Source of the DNA: Sphingobacterium sp.
GTDB taxonomy: Bacteria; Bacteroidota; Bacteroidia; Sphingobacteriales; Sphingobacteriaceae
Direction: 5' to 3'
Length of the DNA stretch: 64,000 nucleotides
Assembly (NCBI GenBank): GCA_031277685.1
Contig: JAITLV010000140.1
Coordinates: forward strand, 1 to 64,000
Shown: in pieces, positions 26,344 through 35,543 of the stretch
Numbering within the stretch: the first letter of the stretch is position 1
How the letters are laid out: every line of letters begins with the position of its first letter
Made by a program: the position numbers and the translations under genes
The notes under the pieces: generated by a model
The model's input: the letters and a program-made list of their open reading frames with translations, nothing else
Databases searched by the model: none
Told to the model about the DNA's origin: nothing

Positions 26344-26419
26344 TTGTATCCTTAGGCTTATTTTCGTAATTTCAAGTCATAGTTTAATCCATTTCGACAA
26401 CATTAAAAAATCAAAAAAA

Positions 26420-26911
26420 ATGTCAGCGAATACTATAAAAGGATTCACACGTGCCAATCACGTTGGAATCACAGTGAGCAATCTAGAAAGATCCATTGCT
26501 TTCTATGAAGCTTTAACAGGAACTAAAGTGTCTAATATCGATGAGATCGGTGGTCCCCGAATGGCAAAAACACAAGGGCTTGCGGATACACGCATCCGGT
26601 ATGCAAATCTACATTTGGACAATTTAAATATGGATATCCTCGAATATGTTATACCCAAGCCCGAACAAGCTTCTTATCAAAACAATCAGATCAGTGCCAT
26701 GCACCTCTGTTTTGAAGTGGACGACATGGATGCTGCATTACAACGTTTGAAAGAAATCAATATCGAACCTGAAGGTGAGCCAATTGTATTTCAGGAAGAA
26801 GATGGACTGCGCGCTGGCTTTGGTACTGCTGTCGCTTACTTTCGCGATCCCGATGGCACGAACTTGGAAATCATTGCTCCACAGGGGCCTTTTAAACGCA
26901 AAAACAGGTAG
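26420..26911 (+). CDS. VOC-superfamily (glyoxalase/bleomycin-resistance fold) protein
   Basis: A 163-residue two-repeat betaalphabetabetabeta protein. The first module begins RANHVGITVSNLERSIAFYE; the second has SAMHLCFEVDDMDAALQRL and ends YFRDPDGTNLEIIAP. H residues in NHVGI and MHLCF, and E in NLEII, are the expected metal ligands. It lacks the residue set that would define glyoxalase I, so its reaction is unknown. It is the last gene of the aldo/keto reductase operon (76-bp gap), and a 17-bp perfect terminator follows at once. Confidence 0.88.
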   Translation: MSANTIKGFTRANHVGITVSNLERSIAFYEALTGTKVSNIDEIGGPRMAKTQGLADTRIRYANLHLDNLNMDILEYVIPKPEQASYQNNQISAMHLCFEVDDMDAALQRLKEINIEPEGEPIVFQEEDGLRAGFGTAVAYFRDPDGTNLEIIAPQGPFKRKNR

Positions 26912-26920
26912 TACCCAAAT

Positions 26921-26959
26921 AAAAACATTATCATCCTTATCGAGGATGATAATGTTTTT
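26921..26959. terminator. Bidirectional intrinsic terminator, 17-bp perfect stem
   Basis: Arms 26921-26937 and 26943-26959, loop of five; A-run before and T-run after. It ends the plus-strand VOC operon and the convergent YdeI-like gene. Confidence 0.9.
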
Positions 26960-26964
26960 AAAAG

Positions 26965-27450
26965 CTACATATGATTTTTTGTCATGAGATCATTAAGCAG
27001 TTGGGCAATACGATCTATTTTAATTTCTTCTTTTTTTGCACCATAAATCCACTCGATGATCCGCCTCTTCTCCCGGTCATCAAATAACATAAATCCTTTG
27101 TAAGCCTGAGGTTCATCCTGCAGGCACAAATTCAACTCTTCTGGAATTTCCATTGTTGCAAATGCGCGATACAATACAATCCGAACCTTGTCCCCCGCTT
27201 TACTTTTTATTGCTTTTCGAATCGCAGCATTCACGGAAAGAAATAATGTTCCATTTCCCATTGATTGCAAAAGCGCATATGCTATTGGATAATGATCAAT
27301 AAAACCACGCACCCGCACAGCTCCAAATACGGCTTCTGGATCAGGGGGCAACTCGGGGATCCGAATAAAAGTCCAGCCTCCTTTTCCTTCAAATTTCTCT
27401 AAGGTCGCTGTCCTTTCGACTAATGGACATTCGTTAATTTTTTGTACCAT
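26965..27450 (-). CDS. YdeI/OmpD-associated (DUF1905-type) protein
   Basis: A 161-residue protein from the ATG at 27450 (MVQKINECP), chosen because the 12 codons upstream look non-coding. The N-terminal DUF1905 beta-barrel region reads GGWTFIRIPELPPDPEAVFG, VRVRGFIDHYPIAYALLQSM and GTLFLSVNAAIRKAIKSKAGDKVRIVLY. The C-terminal helical YdeI part has EEIKIDRIAQLLND. The family is linked in the literature to antimicrobial peptide or bacteriocin tolerance, but the function is not settled. A second, diverged family member lies 1.1 kb away at 28534-29016. Confidence 0.8.
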   Translation of the reverse strand: MVQKINECPLVERTATLEKFEGKGGWTFIRIPELPPDPEAVFGAVRVRGFIDHYPIAYALLQSMGNGTLFLSVNAAIRKAIKSKAGDKVRIVLYRAFATMEIPEELNLCLQDEPQAYKGFMLFDDREKRRIIEWIYGAKKEEIKIDRIAQLLNDLMTKNHM

Positions 27451-27511
27451 GCTTGTTGTTTGACAGCACAAGAATAACCTATCCATAGGACATCAGTATG
27501 TCAATAGCGTA

Positions 27512-28495
27512 TTACTTTCGCCTCGAAAAAAAATCAATAATTTCCATTAAAGTCAACGCTTCTTCCAGCGGGGCCGGATTGGGTCCGCTTCCTTCAAAGA
27601 AGGCCACGGTGCGTGCGATCATAGGATATTGAATATGCTCAGGTTGTTCGAATACAAATTCTTTTTCTTCATGATCTGATTTTAATAACACCGTATTACC
27701 AAATATCGAAAAAGTAATCTTTCCACGACTCCCTAAGATTTCACAACGATCGGCATTATCTTCCGGCCGGACATTAAAACACCAGCTCCCGTTAAAGACA
27801 ATTTGATTCTCAAACAATATGGTTCCAGTCGTTTGATCAGCAACATCACTTGTAGCATCCTGAATTTGGCTGAATCCGTCATAAAAAATAGGTGTACCAA
27901 AGAAATACAGCATCAGATCCAATTGATGCGGAGCAAGATCAAAAAAATATCCGCCGCCCGATACCGCTGGATCAGTGCGCCAGTCTGCAGCTCCTTTGGT
28001 TACCAGTGCTGGCGCCCTGCTCTGCCATAATCGAAGCTGAACAGTCCGGACATCGCCAATCTGTCCAGTCTCCAGCAATTCTTTTACTTTGAGAAATAAG
28101 GGTAATTGCCTTCGATAATGCGCGACAACCAGCTTTCCCTTTGTCTCGCTCACAGCATCCATCAGTAGCATAGCCTCCTGGGCATTCAACGTGACAGGTT
28201 TCTCGACATAGACGTGCTTTCCTGCACGTAATGCTTGCAACGCATAGGTTAAATGTGAGGATGGAGGCGTAGCAATATAAATGGCATTCAAGGCTTGATT
28301 CTCCAATAAATCCGCTGCCGTCGAATACCAGTTGGCAACCTGATGTCTATGGGCATAGTCCGCGGCTTTAGCGGCATCTCTGCGCATCACTGCAATTAAT
28401 TGACTGCCTGCGACCTTATTGAATGCCGGTCCGCTCTTTTTTTCGGTAACATCACCACAGCCAATAATTCCCCATCTTACCTTTGCATTTTCCAT
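27512..28495 (-). CDS. Gfo/Idh/MocA-family oxidoreductase (cytoplasmic)
   Basis: A 327-residue protein without a signal peptide. Rossmann motif WGIIGCGDVTEKKSGPAF at the N-terminus, VYVEKPVTLN with the catalytic lysine, and GGGYFFDLAPHQLDLMLYFF in the C-terminal domain, where the histidine corresponds to the catalytic HxxD region. It probably oxidises a sugar or cyclitol with NAD(P). It sits between two YdeI-like genes on the same strand, 61 bp from the next gene downstream and 38 bp from the one upstream, so co-transcription is likely but the functional link is unclear. Confidence 0.9.
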   Translation of the reverse strand: MENAKVRWGIIGCGDVTEKKSGPAFNKVAGSQLIAVMRRDAAKAADYAHRHQVANWYSTAADLLENQALNAIYIATPPSSHLTYALQALRAGKHVYVEKPVTLNAQEAMLLMDAVSETKGKLVVAHYRRQLPLFLKVKELLETGQIGDVRTVQLRLWQSRAPALVTKGAADWRTDPAVSGGGYFFDLAPHQLDLMLYFFGTPIFYDGFSQIQDATSDVADQTTGTILFENQIVFNGSWCFNVRPEDNADRCEILGSRGKITFSIFGNTVLLKSDHEEKEFVFEQPEHIQYPMIARTVAFFEGSGPNPAPLEEALTLMEIIDFFSRRK

Positions 28496-28533
28496 TCTAT
28501 TTTTTATAATCTAATGTTTCAAATATTCTTTTA

Positions 28534-29016
28534 TCAAGGTTTTTCACGCCCAATAAATCGATTGTTGCCAAGCAAAAAGCCGATCGCTTTTTCAATATTT
28601 TTACGTCGGCTGTCATCGGTCTTTAAAAAAGAAATATAACGGATAATTTCTTTCCTTTTGGATGGCGGAAGACTATCAAAAACGGCTTTTGCATTTTCAT
28701 TTTCCTCCAACGCACGCGTAAGCGCTGGATGTGGCAGCAGATTTCGGTCAGCCGGATCAAAAACAACAGATAGCTCCAAAATCTCGCCGATTCGCTTGGG
28801 TGAATTTGGCAACATCTCTGTATTGATATATAACCGCCAGTCCCCCTTGTAACGCAATAAGGTCTGTTTATAATCTTTTCCATTCACTTTCCCACGAATG
28901 GGTATGTACCCCTTATCTGTCCCAGCATCCTCAAAGAGGAGAACTAATATACTTTCAGGAACAAAAACAAAGGGGTTGATCCCTATGATCTCCAATTTAG
29001 CTTCAAAGACGGACAT
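28534..29016 (-). CDS. YdeI/DUF1905-type protein, second copy
   Basis: A 160-residue protein: a DUF1905-like beta-barrel (YIPIRGKVNGKDYKQTLLRY, GDWRLYINTEMLPNSPKRIG, GEILELSVVFDPADR) followed by a YdeI helical tail (SLPPSKRKEIIRYISFLKT, RRKNIEKAIGFLLGN). The domain order is the same as at 26965-27450, but identity between the two is low by eye. Its role is unknown; homologues have been tied to bacteriocin tolerance. It is flanked by the aldo/keto reductase (31-bp gap) and Gfo/Idh/MocA genes on the same strand. Confidence 0.82.
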   Translation of the reverse strand: MSVFEAKLEIIGINPFVFVPESILVLLFEDAGTDKGYIPIRGKVNGKDYKQTLLRYKGDWRLYINTEMLPNSPKRIGEILELSVVFDPADRNLLPHPALTRALEENENAKAVFDSLPPSKRKEIIRYISFLKTDDSRRKNIEKAIGFLLGNNRFIGREKP

Positions 29017-29047
29017 CTGTTTTTTTATTTAAGCAATATCAAAAAAA

Positions 29048-30034
29048 TTAAGTGGTCGCCAGAATACTTTCTATCCGATCGAGTTCTCCTTGGCTAAACG
29101 CCAAATTGTCCAGCGCTTTTAATGAATCGAGTAATTGTCCGGCATTTCTCGCCCCGACCAAAACTGATGTCAGGCGTCTATCCTTCAACAACCATGCGAT
29201 TGCCATTTGTGCAAGTGATTGTCCACGTTCTCCTGCCAAGTCATTCAAAGCAGACAATTTTATAATTAGTTCCGGAGTAATTGCCGTACTTTTTAAAAAA
29301 TGCTCTCTTGAAGCTCTTGAGTCGGTCGGGATACCCTGTAGATACTTATTGGTCAACAGTCCTTGTGCCAAAGGCGAGAAAGCGATGACGCCAATTCCTT
29401 CTTCATCCAGCACATGCAGCAATTCTTCCTCTGCTGTACGAACCAACATGGAATATTTCGGCTGATGAATCAAACAGGGACATTTCAACTCCTGCAATAT
29501 CGCTGCAGCTTTCTTTGCTAAATCAGCAGGATAATTTGACAAACCGATGTAGAGCGCCTTTCCCTGCCTTACGATATCGCTTAACGCACTCATTGTTTCT
29601 TCCAATGGCGTATTGGGGTCAGGTCTATGATGATAAAAAATATCTATATAATCCAGTTTTAGACGCTGTAGGCTCTGATGCAAACTTGCCATTAGGTATT
29701 TACGGCTTCCCCAATCACCATAAGGGCCAGACCACATTGTATAACCGGCTTTTGTAGCTAATAAAAGTTCATCCCGGTACCCCATAAAATCTGAACGCAA
29801 TATAGCACCAAAATTCTCCTCCGCGCTCCCTGGAGGTGGCCCATAATTATTAGCCAGGTCAAAATGTGTGATACCGTGATCAAAAGCAGTACGTAGGGTA
29901 TCCCTAAAGACGGACTTCTGATCGATATCTCCAAAGTTTTGCCAGAGTCCAAGAGAAATAGCTGGAAGATGGATACCACTTCTTCCACATCGCCTATAAG
30001 GCATCACATTATATCGGTTTGGATTGAATGTCAC
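29048..30034 (-). CDS. Aldo/keto reductase, YghZ/MgrA type
   Basis: I start at the GTG at 30034, giving MTFNPNRYNVMPYRRCGRSG. This family begins with a conserved short leader around RYxxMxYRRCGRSGLKLPAISLG, so the ATG at 30004 would trim part of it. About 328 residues. The tetrad is visible in HFDLANNYGPPPGSAE (D, Y), LLATKAGY (K) and DIFYHHRPDP (H). YghZ-type enzymes reduce L-glyceraldehyde 3-phosphate and methylglyoxal. It is the first gene of the minus-strand run towards 26965, so the set may be a small carbonyl-detoxification or sugar-modification cluster. Confidence 0.9.
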   Translation of the reverse strand: MTFNPNRYNVMPYRRCGRSGIHLPAISLGLWQNFGDIDQKSVFRDTLRTAFDHGITHFDLANNYGPPPGSAEENFGAILRSDFMGYRDELLLATKAGYTMWSGPYGDWGSRKYLMASLHQSLQRLKLDYIDIFYHHRPDPNTPLEETMSALSDIVRQGKALYIGLSNYPADLAKKAAAILQELKCPCLIHQPKYSMLVRTAEEELLHVLDEEGIGVIAFSPLAQGLLTNKYLQGIPTDSRASREHFLKSTAITPELIIKLSALNDLAGERGQSLAQMAIAWLLKDRRLTSVLVGARNAGQLLDSLKALDNLAFSQGELDRIESILATT

Positions 30035-30188
30035 GTTGTCAAGTTTATGTATGCAAAATACAAAACTATTTTGAAGAGTTTGTGCTATTGCCCTGGTCAA
30101 TACGAACGAAATATTTCACACCCCATCCTTTAGACTAATTTATACCATTCAATCTGGGGTATGCACAGAAGTATCACAATTATTTTTA

Positions 30189-30196
30189 TATTTTTG
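30189..30196 (+). promoter_or_regulatory. Bacteroidota-type -7 element (TATTTTTG) for the LytS-type kinase
   Basis: Matches TAnnTTTG, 41 bp upstream of the ATG at 30237, implying a short leader. Confidence 0.4.
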
Positions 30197-30236
30197 ATTA
30201 TCGTCCAAGCATAACAGCAACTTTAACAACATTCTC

Positions 30237-31277
30237 ATGACCGGTAGATTCTTTAGAAAATTCTATTTACATATTGTGATATGGGTCATTCTACTGTTAT
30301 TACCTTTTATTACTTATCTCTATCAGCCCGATAAAATCGCTGATTTCAAAATCTATTCCGCACTATCCCATCTGGCCAATATCATATTTTTAGCGGCTAA
30401 TTTTTATCTCCATTGCTACTTTGTCGCGCCAAAATATTTCTTCGGTCGCCGAAAGATTTTTTTCCTATTAATCGTACTGGGATTTGGGGCATATGTATTC
30501 CTCAATTATGTTATCGTATATTTTAATCCCGATGGCGAGTTTGTCCGTTTTAAAAAAGAAAATATTCTCTTTGTACGGCTTGTTATCGGTCCGGGAATTA
30601 TCTACTCGCTCTGTATGATTACCTCTTCCATGATTTTCCTATATAATGAACAGGCGCGGCAAAAGGAATTAAATAAGCAGATTGCACTTGAAAAAACAAC
30701 AGCCGAGCTGACCATTTTAAAACTCCAGATCAGTCCACATTTTCTATTCAACACACTCAACAATATTCGCTGGTTGATTCGCAAGCAATCGCCTGATTCC
30801 GAAGACTCCATCGTCAAGCTATCTGAAATACTACGTTATATACTTTATGAAGTTGATGGCCCGAAGGTCGAACTTTTCAAAGAAATCGACCATATGCGTA
30901 ATTTCATTGCTTTGCAGACATTACGACTTCCGATTAAGGGGGACGTCGATCTTCACATTGAAAGCACTGTCAAGAATAGAATGGTTCCACCGTTGTTGTT
31001 TATTCATTTTGTAGAAAATGCCTTTAAATACGGTGTAGACAGTAAAAAAAGTCCACACATACAATTTCAATTCATTGCTATTCCGGGGGGAATCATTTTT
31101 AAATCTGTTAATAAGATATTGCAATCTACAGATCCTCAGGCAAATGAAGGTATCGGCTTGACCAATGTAAAACGAAGATTACTGTTACTTTATCCCAATC
31201 GACATGATCTTTCCATAAAGAGGACTGCAGATGAATATTTTGAAGTTACACTCAAACTAATGACAGATGAAGATTAA
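30237..31277 (+). CDS. LytS/YehU-type sensor histidine kinase
   Basis: A 346-residue kinase with four TM helices in the first 135 residues and no large periplasmic domain. A short coiled coil (about 137-160) leads to the His_kinase motif LKLQISPHFLFNTLNNIRW with H168. The ATPase domain has PPLLFIHFVENAFKYG (N-box) and GIGLTNVKRRLLLLYP (G-box). It overlaps the LytTR regulator gene by 11 bp, so the two are translationally coupled. A TonB-type barrel gene follows the pair. Such four-TM kinases probably sense membrane or small-molecule signals; this one's ligand is unknown. Confidence 0.93.
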   Translation: MTGRFFRKFYLHIVIWVILLLLPFITYLYQPDKIADFKIYSALSHLANIIFLAANFYLHCYFVAPKYFFGRRKIFFLLIVLGFGAYVFLNYVIVYFNPDGEFVRFKKENILFVRLVIGPGIIYSLCMITSSMIFLYNEQARQKELNKQIALEKTTAELTILKLQISPHFLFNTLNNIRWLIRKQSPDSEDSIVKLSEILRYILYEVDGPKVELFKEIDHMRNFIALQTLRLPIKGDVDLHIESTVKNRMVPPLLFIHFVENAFKYGVDSKKSPHIQFQFIAIPGGIIFKSVNKILQSTDPQANEGIGLTNVKRRLLLLYPNRHDLSIKRTADEYFEVTLKLMTDED

Positions 31278-31992
31278 ATGTATACTTATTGATGACGAGC
31301 CTTTCGCACTTAATTTACTTGAGGACGATCTGCTTCATTTTGGTCAAATTGAGATTCTACAAAAATTCAACTCACCTATAGATGCTGTTGATTATCTAAA
31401 AAAACATGCTGTTGATCTGATTTTTCTGGATATTCAAATGCCGGGACAATTAGGAACGCATTTTATTCGCGAGCTTGTCGATCCACCATTAATTATATTT
31501 ACCACAGCCTATCACCAATATGCTGTTGAGGGTTTTGAATTAAATGCGCTGGATTATCTTCTAAAGCCTATTTCAAAAGAACGGCTCGCAGCCGCAATCC
31601 GCAAGGTAGCGGATATCATCACATTACGCGCTAAACATGTCTCAGAGAAAGATCATATTGTTGTCCATGTGGAATACAAAAAAACCAAGATCTTCCTCAA
31701 CGAAATTAGTTACATCGAGGGACTGAAAGATTATGTAAAAATCTATTTAACTGACAGACAAGCACCTTTATTAACCCGAAGCAATTTACGGGGTATGGAG
31801 AAATTATTGCCAGCAAATAATTTTTTAAGAATACACAATTCTTTTATTGTCAATAAGGATAGAATCGAACATTGCACGCTGACGAAACTGACCTTACCCG
31901 AAGTAGCTTTGCCTATTGGTAAAAAATATGTCAAAAATATAGTGCAATTTCATGCAAAAGGGCAATCTGACCAAGATCATACTATTCGTTAG
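31267..31992 (+). CDS. LytTR-family response regulator
   Basis: A 241-residue regulator: receiver domain with DDEP near the N-terminus, phosphoacceptor D55 (IFLDIQMPG) and LKPISKERL; then a LytTR DNA-binding domain (about 130-235) with IFLNEISYIEGLKDYVKIY and FLRIHNSFIVNKDRI. LytTR domains bind direct repeats with beta-strand contacts, usually next to genes for surface structures. It overlaps the kinase gene by 11 bp. The nearest downstream gene, an outer-membrane barrel at 32120, is a plausible target. Confidence 0.93.
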   Translation: MKIKCILIDDEPFALNLLEDDLLHFGQIEILQKFNSPIDAVDYLKKHAVDLIFLDIQMPGQLGTHFIRELVDPPLIIFTTAYHQYAVEGFELNALDYLLKPISKERLAAAIRKVADIITLRAKHVSEKDHIVVHVEYKKTKIFLNEISYIEGLKDYVKIYLTDRQAPLLTRSNLRGMEKLLPANNFLRIHNSFIVNKDRIEHCTLTKLTLPEVALPIGKKYVKNIVQFHAKGQSDQDHTIR

Positions 31993-32119
31993 CATGCATT
32001 CGTCTACACAATTCGCCCGTCGGTCTACAGATGATTGTATAGTATAAAAATCATTTTCAAATTTGCTTGGTATCAATTCGCCTCATGCTGATTGATCGAT
32101 CTTGACAGTAAAGAAAAAA

Positions 32120-34654
32120 ATGAAAAAAATCATCGCTATACTTCTTACGGCAACTGCTGTTGCTAGTTTACATGCCCAAACAATGTCGGGAGGCCACCCC
32201 GGCAGTTACTCGATTGCTGAGGGCAAACTCTCCGGCCAACTTATCGACCTGCAAGGCAAACCAATAGCCCAGGCTTCCATCAGTCTCCTGCGGGTAATCA
32301 TCGATCAATCCACTGGCAAAGAACGGGAGATCTTGTTCAAAAGCACAAGCTCACTTGAAAACGGGAAATTTAGCTTCTCGGCAATTTCCACAAAGGATAA
32401 ATGGAAATTAAAAATAAGTTCAGTAGGCTACATTGCTAAAGATATCCCTGTTGAATATAGTTCCGAAAGCAAAATCTCAGACAAGGACCTTGGCAACATT
32501 GTATTGGCGGATGACAACCGCAAACTGGATGAGGTAACTGTCACGGGACGTAAAGCGCTGCTTGAAATGGATATCGACAAAAAAGTCTACAACGTAGAAA
32601 AGAATATTGTCGCAGCAGGTGGTACAGCGATTGACGTCATGCGTAATATGCCCTCTGTACAAGTTGATATTGATGGAAATGTCAAACTCCGCAATGCTGC
32701 ACCAACTATCTTTGTAGATGGGAAGCCAACAACACTAACGCCAGACCAAATACCCGCTGACGTAATCGAAAAGATCGAAATCATTACGAACCCTTCGGCA
32801 AAATACGATGCTTCAGGAAGCATGGCTGGAATTTTAAATATTATCCTGAAAAAGAATAAAAAAACAGGTTACAATGGTATGGTAACTCTTGGGGCAGATC
32901 GTTTCGGTGGAACCAATTTTATGGGAAGTCTCAATTTGCGTCAAAACAAATTCAACATATCCCTCACGGGAATGAATATGCGTATGCGGACAAATACCGA
33001 AGGTGATAGCTATCGGAATAGCACAATTAATGACATTAGTTCTGAAGTTAAACAGGATATCGAAGGTAAAACGAAAGGAATGATCACCTTTGGAAGGCTT
33101 GGCGTAGATTATGATCTGAGCCCTAAAACAACCCTATCTGTTGCGGGAGTGCTGGTCGAAGGTAAATTTAAGCCGTATGAAAATTCTTCGATTTCGACGA
33201 CAATTGACAATACCACTTCATGGAGCAATAGAATTTCAGCTTCGGAAAGAAGCTTTAAACCCCGTGGATTGCAGGCTGGACTTGTCCAAAAATTCAAAAC
33301 CGAGGGTGAAGAATTGACCGCCGACTTTAATTATTTCGGTGGGACAAACAAATCCAATGGTACTTACACCACTAATTATTTAGAGAACGAGAAAATTATT
33401 GGTTCACAGATCCAAAAGAACGATGGATCTGGCGACAATAAATTTATGACCGTACAGGCAGATTATGTCAAACCATTCAAAAATGGGATGAAACTTGAGA
33501 CGGGGGTTCGTGCGCAGATCAACAAGCTCAAAAACCTGAATAACAACTCGCTAAAAGGCTTAAACGATACGGATTTTAAGGATATTAACGCAGCATCAGC
33601 CAATTACAATAATAAAAATACCGTCTATGCAGCTTATGCTTCCCTTGGTGGCAACCTCAAAGATTGGGTATCCTATAAAGTTGGACTACGCGCAGAAAGT
33701 TCGACTTACGACGGCGAACTTTTGAATACAAACGAAAAGTTTCACAACCGTTACCCGCTCAGCTTATTTCCTTCTTTATTCCTGAGTAAAAAGCTCAGCG
33801 AAAAAGACCAACTGCAGATGAGCGTGACCCGTCGTGTCAACCGGCCGAATTTCTTTCAACTCATTCCTTTTGTTGACTACACAGACAGCTTGAATATCAC
33901 GCGTGGCAACCCCGACTTGGTACCGGAATTCACAACCTCGGGAGAACTTTCTTACAGCCGCACACATGGAAAAGGCACGTTTTTGGCAACAGTATACTAT
34001 AAACGTACAAACAATCTGATCACACGTTACCTGACGCAAGAACTCAACCCTATTACCGATAAAATGGATTTCATTAACACCTATATCAATGCGAATTCCA
34101 GTAAAAACTATGGTGCAGAGTTTACCTACACCAATAATCTAAAAAAATGGTGGGATCTGACGGCGGACCTCAACTTCTACAACTCAAAAATCGAGATTGA
34201 TGACAATACGCCAGCAGCAGGTATGTGGACCGTGTTTGGTAAATTGAACAATACGTTCAATTTACAGAAAAACTGGAACTTACAGCTGGCAGTTGAATAT
34301 CAAGGTAAAACAAATATGCCAGTTACCCAAAATCAGACATTCGGACCGCCAATGAATCAGGCTCAGAGTTCATCTCAGGGATATATTAAACCTTTCTATG
34401 GCATCGATTTTGCCATTAAAAAGAGTTTCCTGAAAAACCAGGCAGCTTCAGTGACATTAGCCGTAAACGATATTTTTAGAACCCGTGGCAATACCATTGT
34501 CTCCTCAGGTAATGGCTTCGACCAAAACTATTATCGTCTCTCCAATCCACAGCTCATCAAATTGAATCTATCCTATCGTTTTGGTAAAATGGACATGAAT
34601 ATGTTTAAGAAAAATAAAAACCAGAACTCAATGGAAGGTATACAGATGCAATAG
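32120..34654 (+). CDS. TonB-dependent-receptor-like outer-membrane beta-barrel protein (PF14905 type)
   Basis: An 844-residue protein from the ATG at 32120; a TTG six codons upstream is unlikely. Signal peptide to about residue 20 (SLHAQ). A carboxypeptidase-regulatory-like domain follows (GKLSGQLIDLQGKPIAQASI), then a plug (EVTVTGRKALLEMDIDKKVY, RNMPSVQVDIDGNVKLRNA, DVIEKIEIITNPSAKYDASG) and a C-terminal barrel with YPLSLFPSLFLSKKLSEKDQ and RRVNRPNFFQLIPF. This subtype lacks a SusD partner and often follows two-component genes. The substrate is unknown; peptide or metal uptake has been suggested for relatives. It lies 127 bp after the LytTR gene. Confidence 0.9.
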   Translation: MKKIIAILLTATAVASLHAQTMSGGHPGSYSIAEGKLSGQLIDLQGKPIAQASISLLRVIIDQSTGKEREILFKSTSSLENGKFSFSAISTKDKWKLKISSVGYIAKDIPVEYSSESKISDKDLGNIVLADDNRKLDEVTVTGRKALLEMDIDKKVYNVEKNIVAAGGTAIDVMRNMPSVQVDIDGNVKLRNAAPTIFVDGKPTTLTPDQIPADVIEKIEIITNPSAKYDASGSMAGILNIILKKNKKTGYNGMVTLGADRFGGTNFMGSLNLRQNKFNISLTGMNMRMRTNTEGDSYRNSTINDISSEVKQDIEGKTKGMITFGRLGVDYDLSPKTTLSVAGVLVEGKFKPYENSSISTTIDNTTSWSNRISASERSFKPRGLQAGLVQKFKTEGEELTADFNYFGGTNKSNGTYTTNYLENEKIIGSQIQKNDGSGDNKFMTVQADYVKPFKNGMKLETGVRAQINKLKNLNNNSLKGLNDTDFKDINAASANYNNKNTVYAAYASLGGNLKDWVSYKVGLRAESSTYDGELLNTNEKFHNRYPLSLFPSLFLSKKLSEKDQLQMSVTRRVNRPNFFQLIPFVDYTDSLNITRGNPDLVPEFTTSGELSYSRTHGKGTFLATVYYKRTNNLITRYLTQELNPITDKMDFINTYINANSSKNYGAEFTYTNNLKKWWDLTADLNFYNSKIEIDDNTPAAGMWTVFGKLNNTFNLQKNWNLQLAVEYQGKTNMPVTQNQTFGPPMNQAQSSSQGYIKPFYGIDFAIKKSFLKNQAASVTLAVNDIFRTRGNTIVSSGNGFDQNYYRLSNPQLIKLNLSYRFGKMDMNMFKKNKNQNSMEGIQMQ

Positions 34655-34676
34655 CAGCCTAAACCATCGTCAACAT

Positions 34677-34712
34677 AAGAATGGGTATATCTGATCAGAT
34701 ATACCCCATTCT
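34677..34712. terminator. Bidirectional hairpin terminator
   Basis: AAGAATGGG-TATATCTGA pairs with TCAGATATA-CCCCATTCTT around a dyad at 34694/34695, with one unpaired C. It lies between the convergent barrel gene and HAD-hydrolase gene. Confidence 0.7.
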
Positions 34713-34731
34713 TATACGACCGGTAAGCAAA

Positions 34732-35442
34732 TTAAATAAGCTGTTTCGTTGCGCTATATTTTTCAATGATTGGCACAATTTCCAATAGATCATCGATCAC
34801 ATAATCGGGATCGGCTGATCTGAGTTGTGCTGAATCATGTGCTCCTGTTGTTATACCAATGCTCAAGGCACAGCCAGCTTGCTGTCCTTCCTGAATATCA
34901 ATAATGGAATCCCCGATCTTCATCACAGAAGCAGGATCGGCAATCTCAAATTTTTGCATCGCTAGATCAATCATATCCGGATAGGGTCTGTTACGAGGTA
35001 CATCCGATGCCGTAATTAAGGCATCCACATCTTTTCCGACCTTCCAATTCAGCTTCTCCAAAAGTGACTCAGCAGTTTTGCGATCGTAGCCCGTATTGAG
35101 CACACGCAAGATACCCTGCTCTTTCAAGATCGCAAAAAGCTCTTCTGCATTTGCATTCGGGTATATCTCCTCCACTTCATAAGCATGTTCCAACTGCTCC
35201 AAAAATAACGTAAACATGCGTTGAGCGATTTCATCGTCAACAAGATTCAGACTATTTTTAAGCACGGTCTTGATCGCCTGTAACTTTTCCTTGCCGGCTG
35301 CATGTGCCAATACTTCCGTTAAAGTAAGCGCATAGCCCCCTATATTATTAATCGCATTGCAAAGTGTTTTGTAAACTATATTATTCTCGTTCACAGTAGT
35401 ACCCGCCATGTCAAATACCACCATTTTTATCGCTTCTCTCAT
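34732..35442 (-). CDS. Phosphonatase-like HAD hydrolase
   Basis: A 236-residue HAD enzyme. Motif I is VVFDMAGTTVNE (nucleophile D11, with alanine at D+2 as in phosphonoacetaldehyde hydrolase-like proteins), motif II is VLNTGYDR, and motif IV is MKIGDSIIDIQEG. The cap contains GKEKLQAIKTVLK. The MAGT signature and GIxxGxHxxxxL-type end (GITTGAHDSAQL) place it with PhnX-like hydrolases. I see no phosphonate genes nearby, so a general phosphatase or phosphonate role is open. It stands alone on the minus strand. Confidence 0.87.
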   Translation of the reverse strand: MREAIKMVVFDMAGTTVNENNIVYKTLCNAINNIGGYALTLTEVLAHAAGKEKLQAIKTVLKNSLNLVDDEIAQRMFTLFLEQLEHAYEVEEIYPNANAEELFAILKEQGILRVLNTGYDRKTAESLLEKLNWKVGKDVDALITASDVPRNRPYPDMIDLAMQKFEIADPASVMKIGDSIIDIQEGQQAGCALSIGITTGAHDSAQLRSADPDYVIDDLLEIVPIIEKYSATKQLI

Positions 35443-35543
35443 CTACGTTCTTTTAAATGTTTAGCAAAAATAAAAAAATGTTAAATAAAACTAAACATTT
35501 TCTATATTAACTTATTGCTATATTTAAGTTAAGAAAGCATAGA

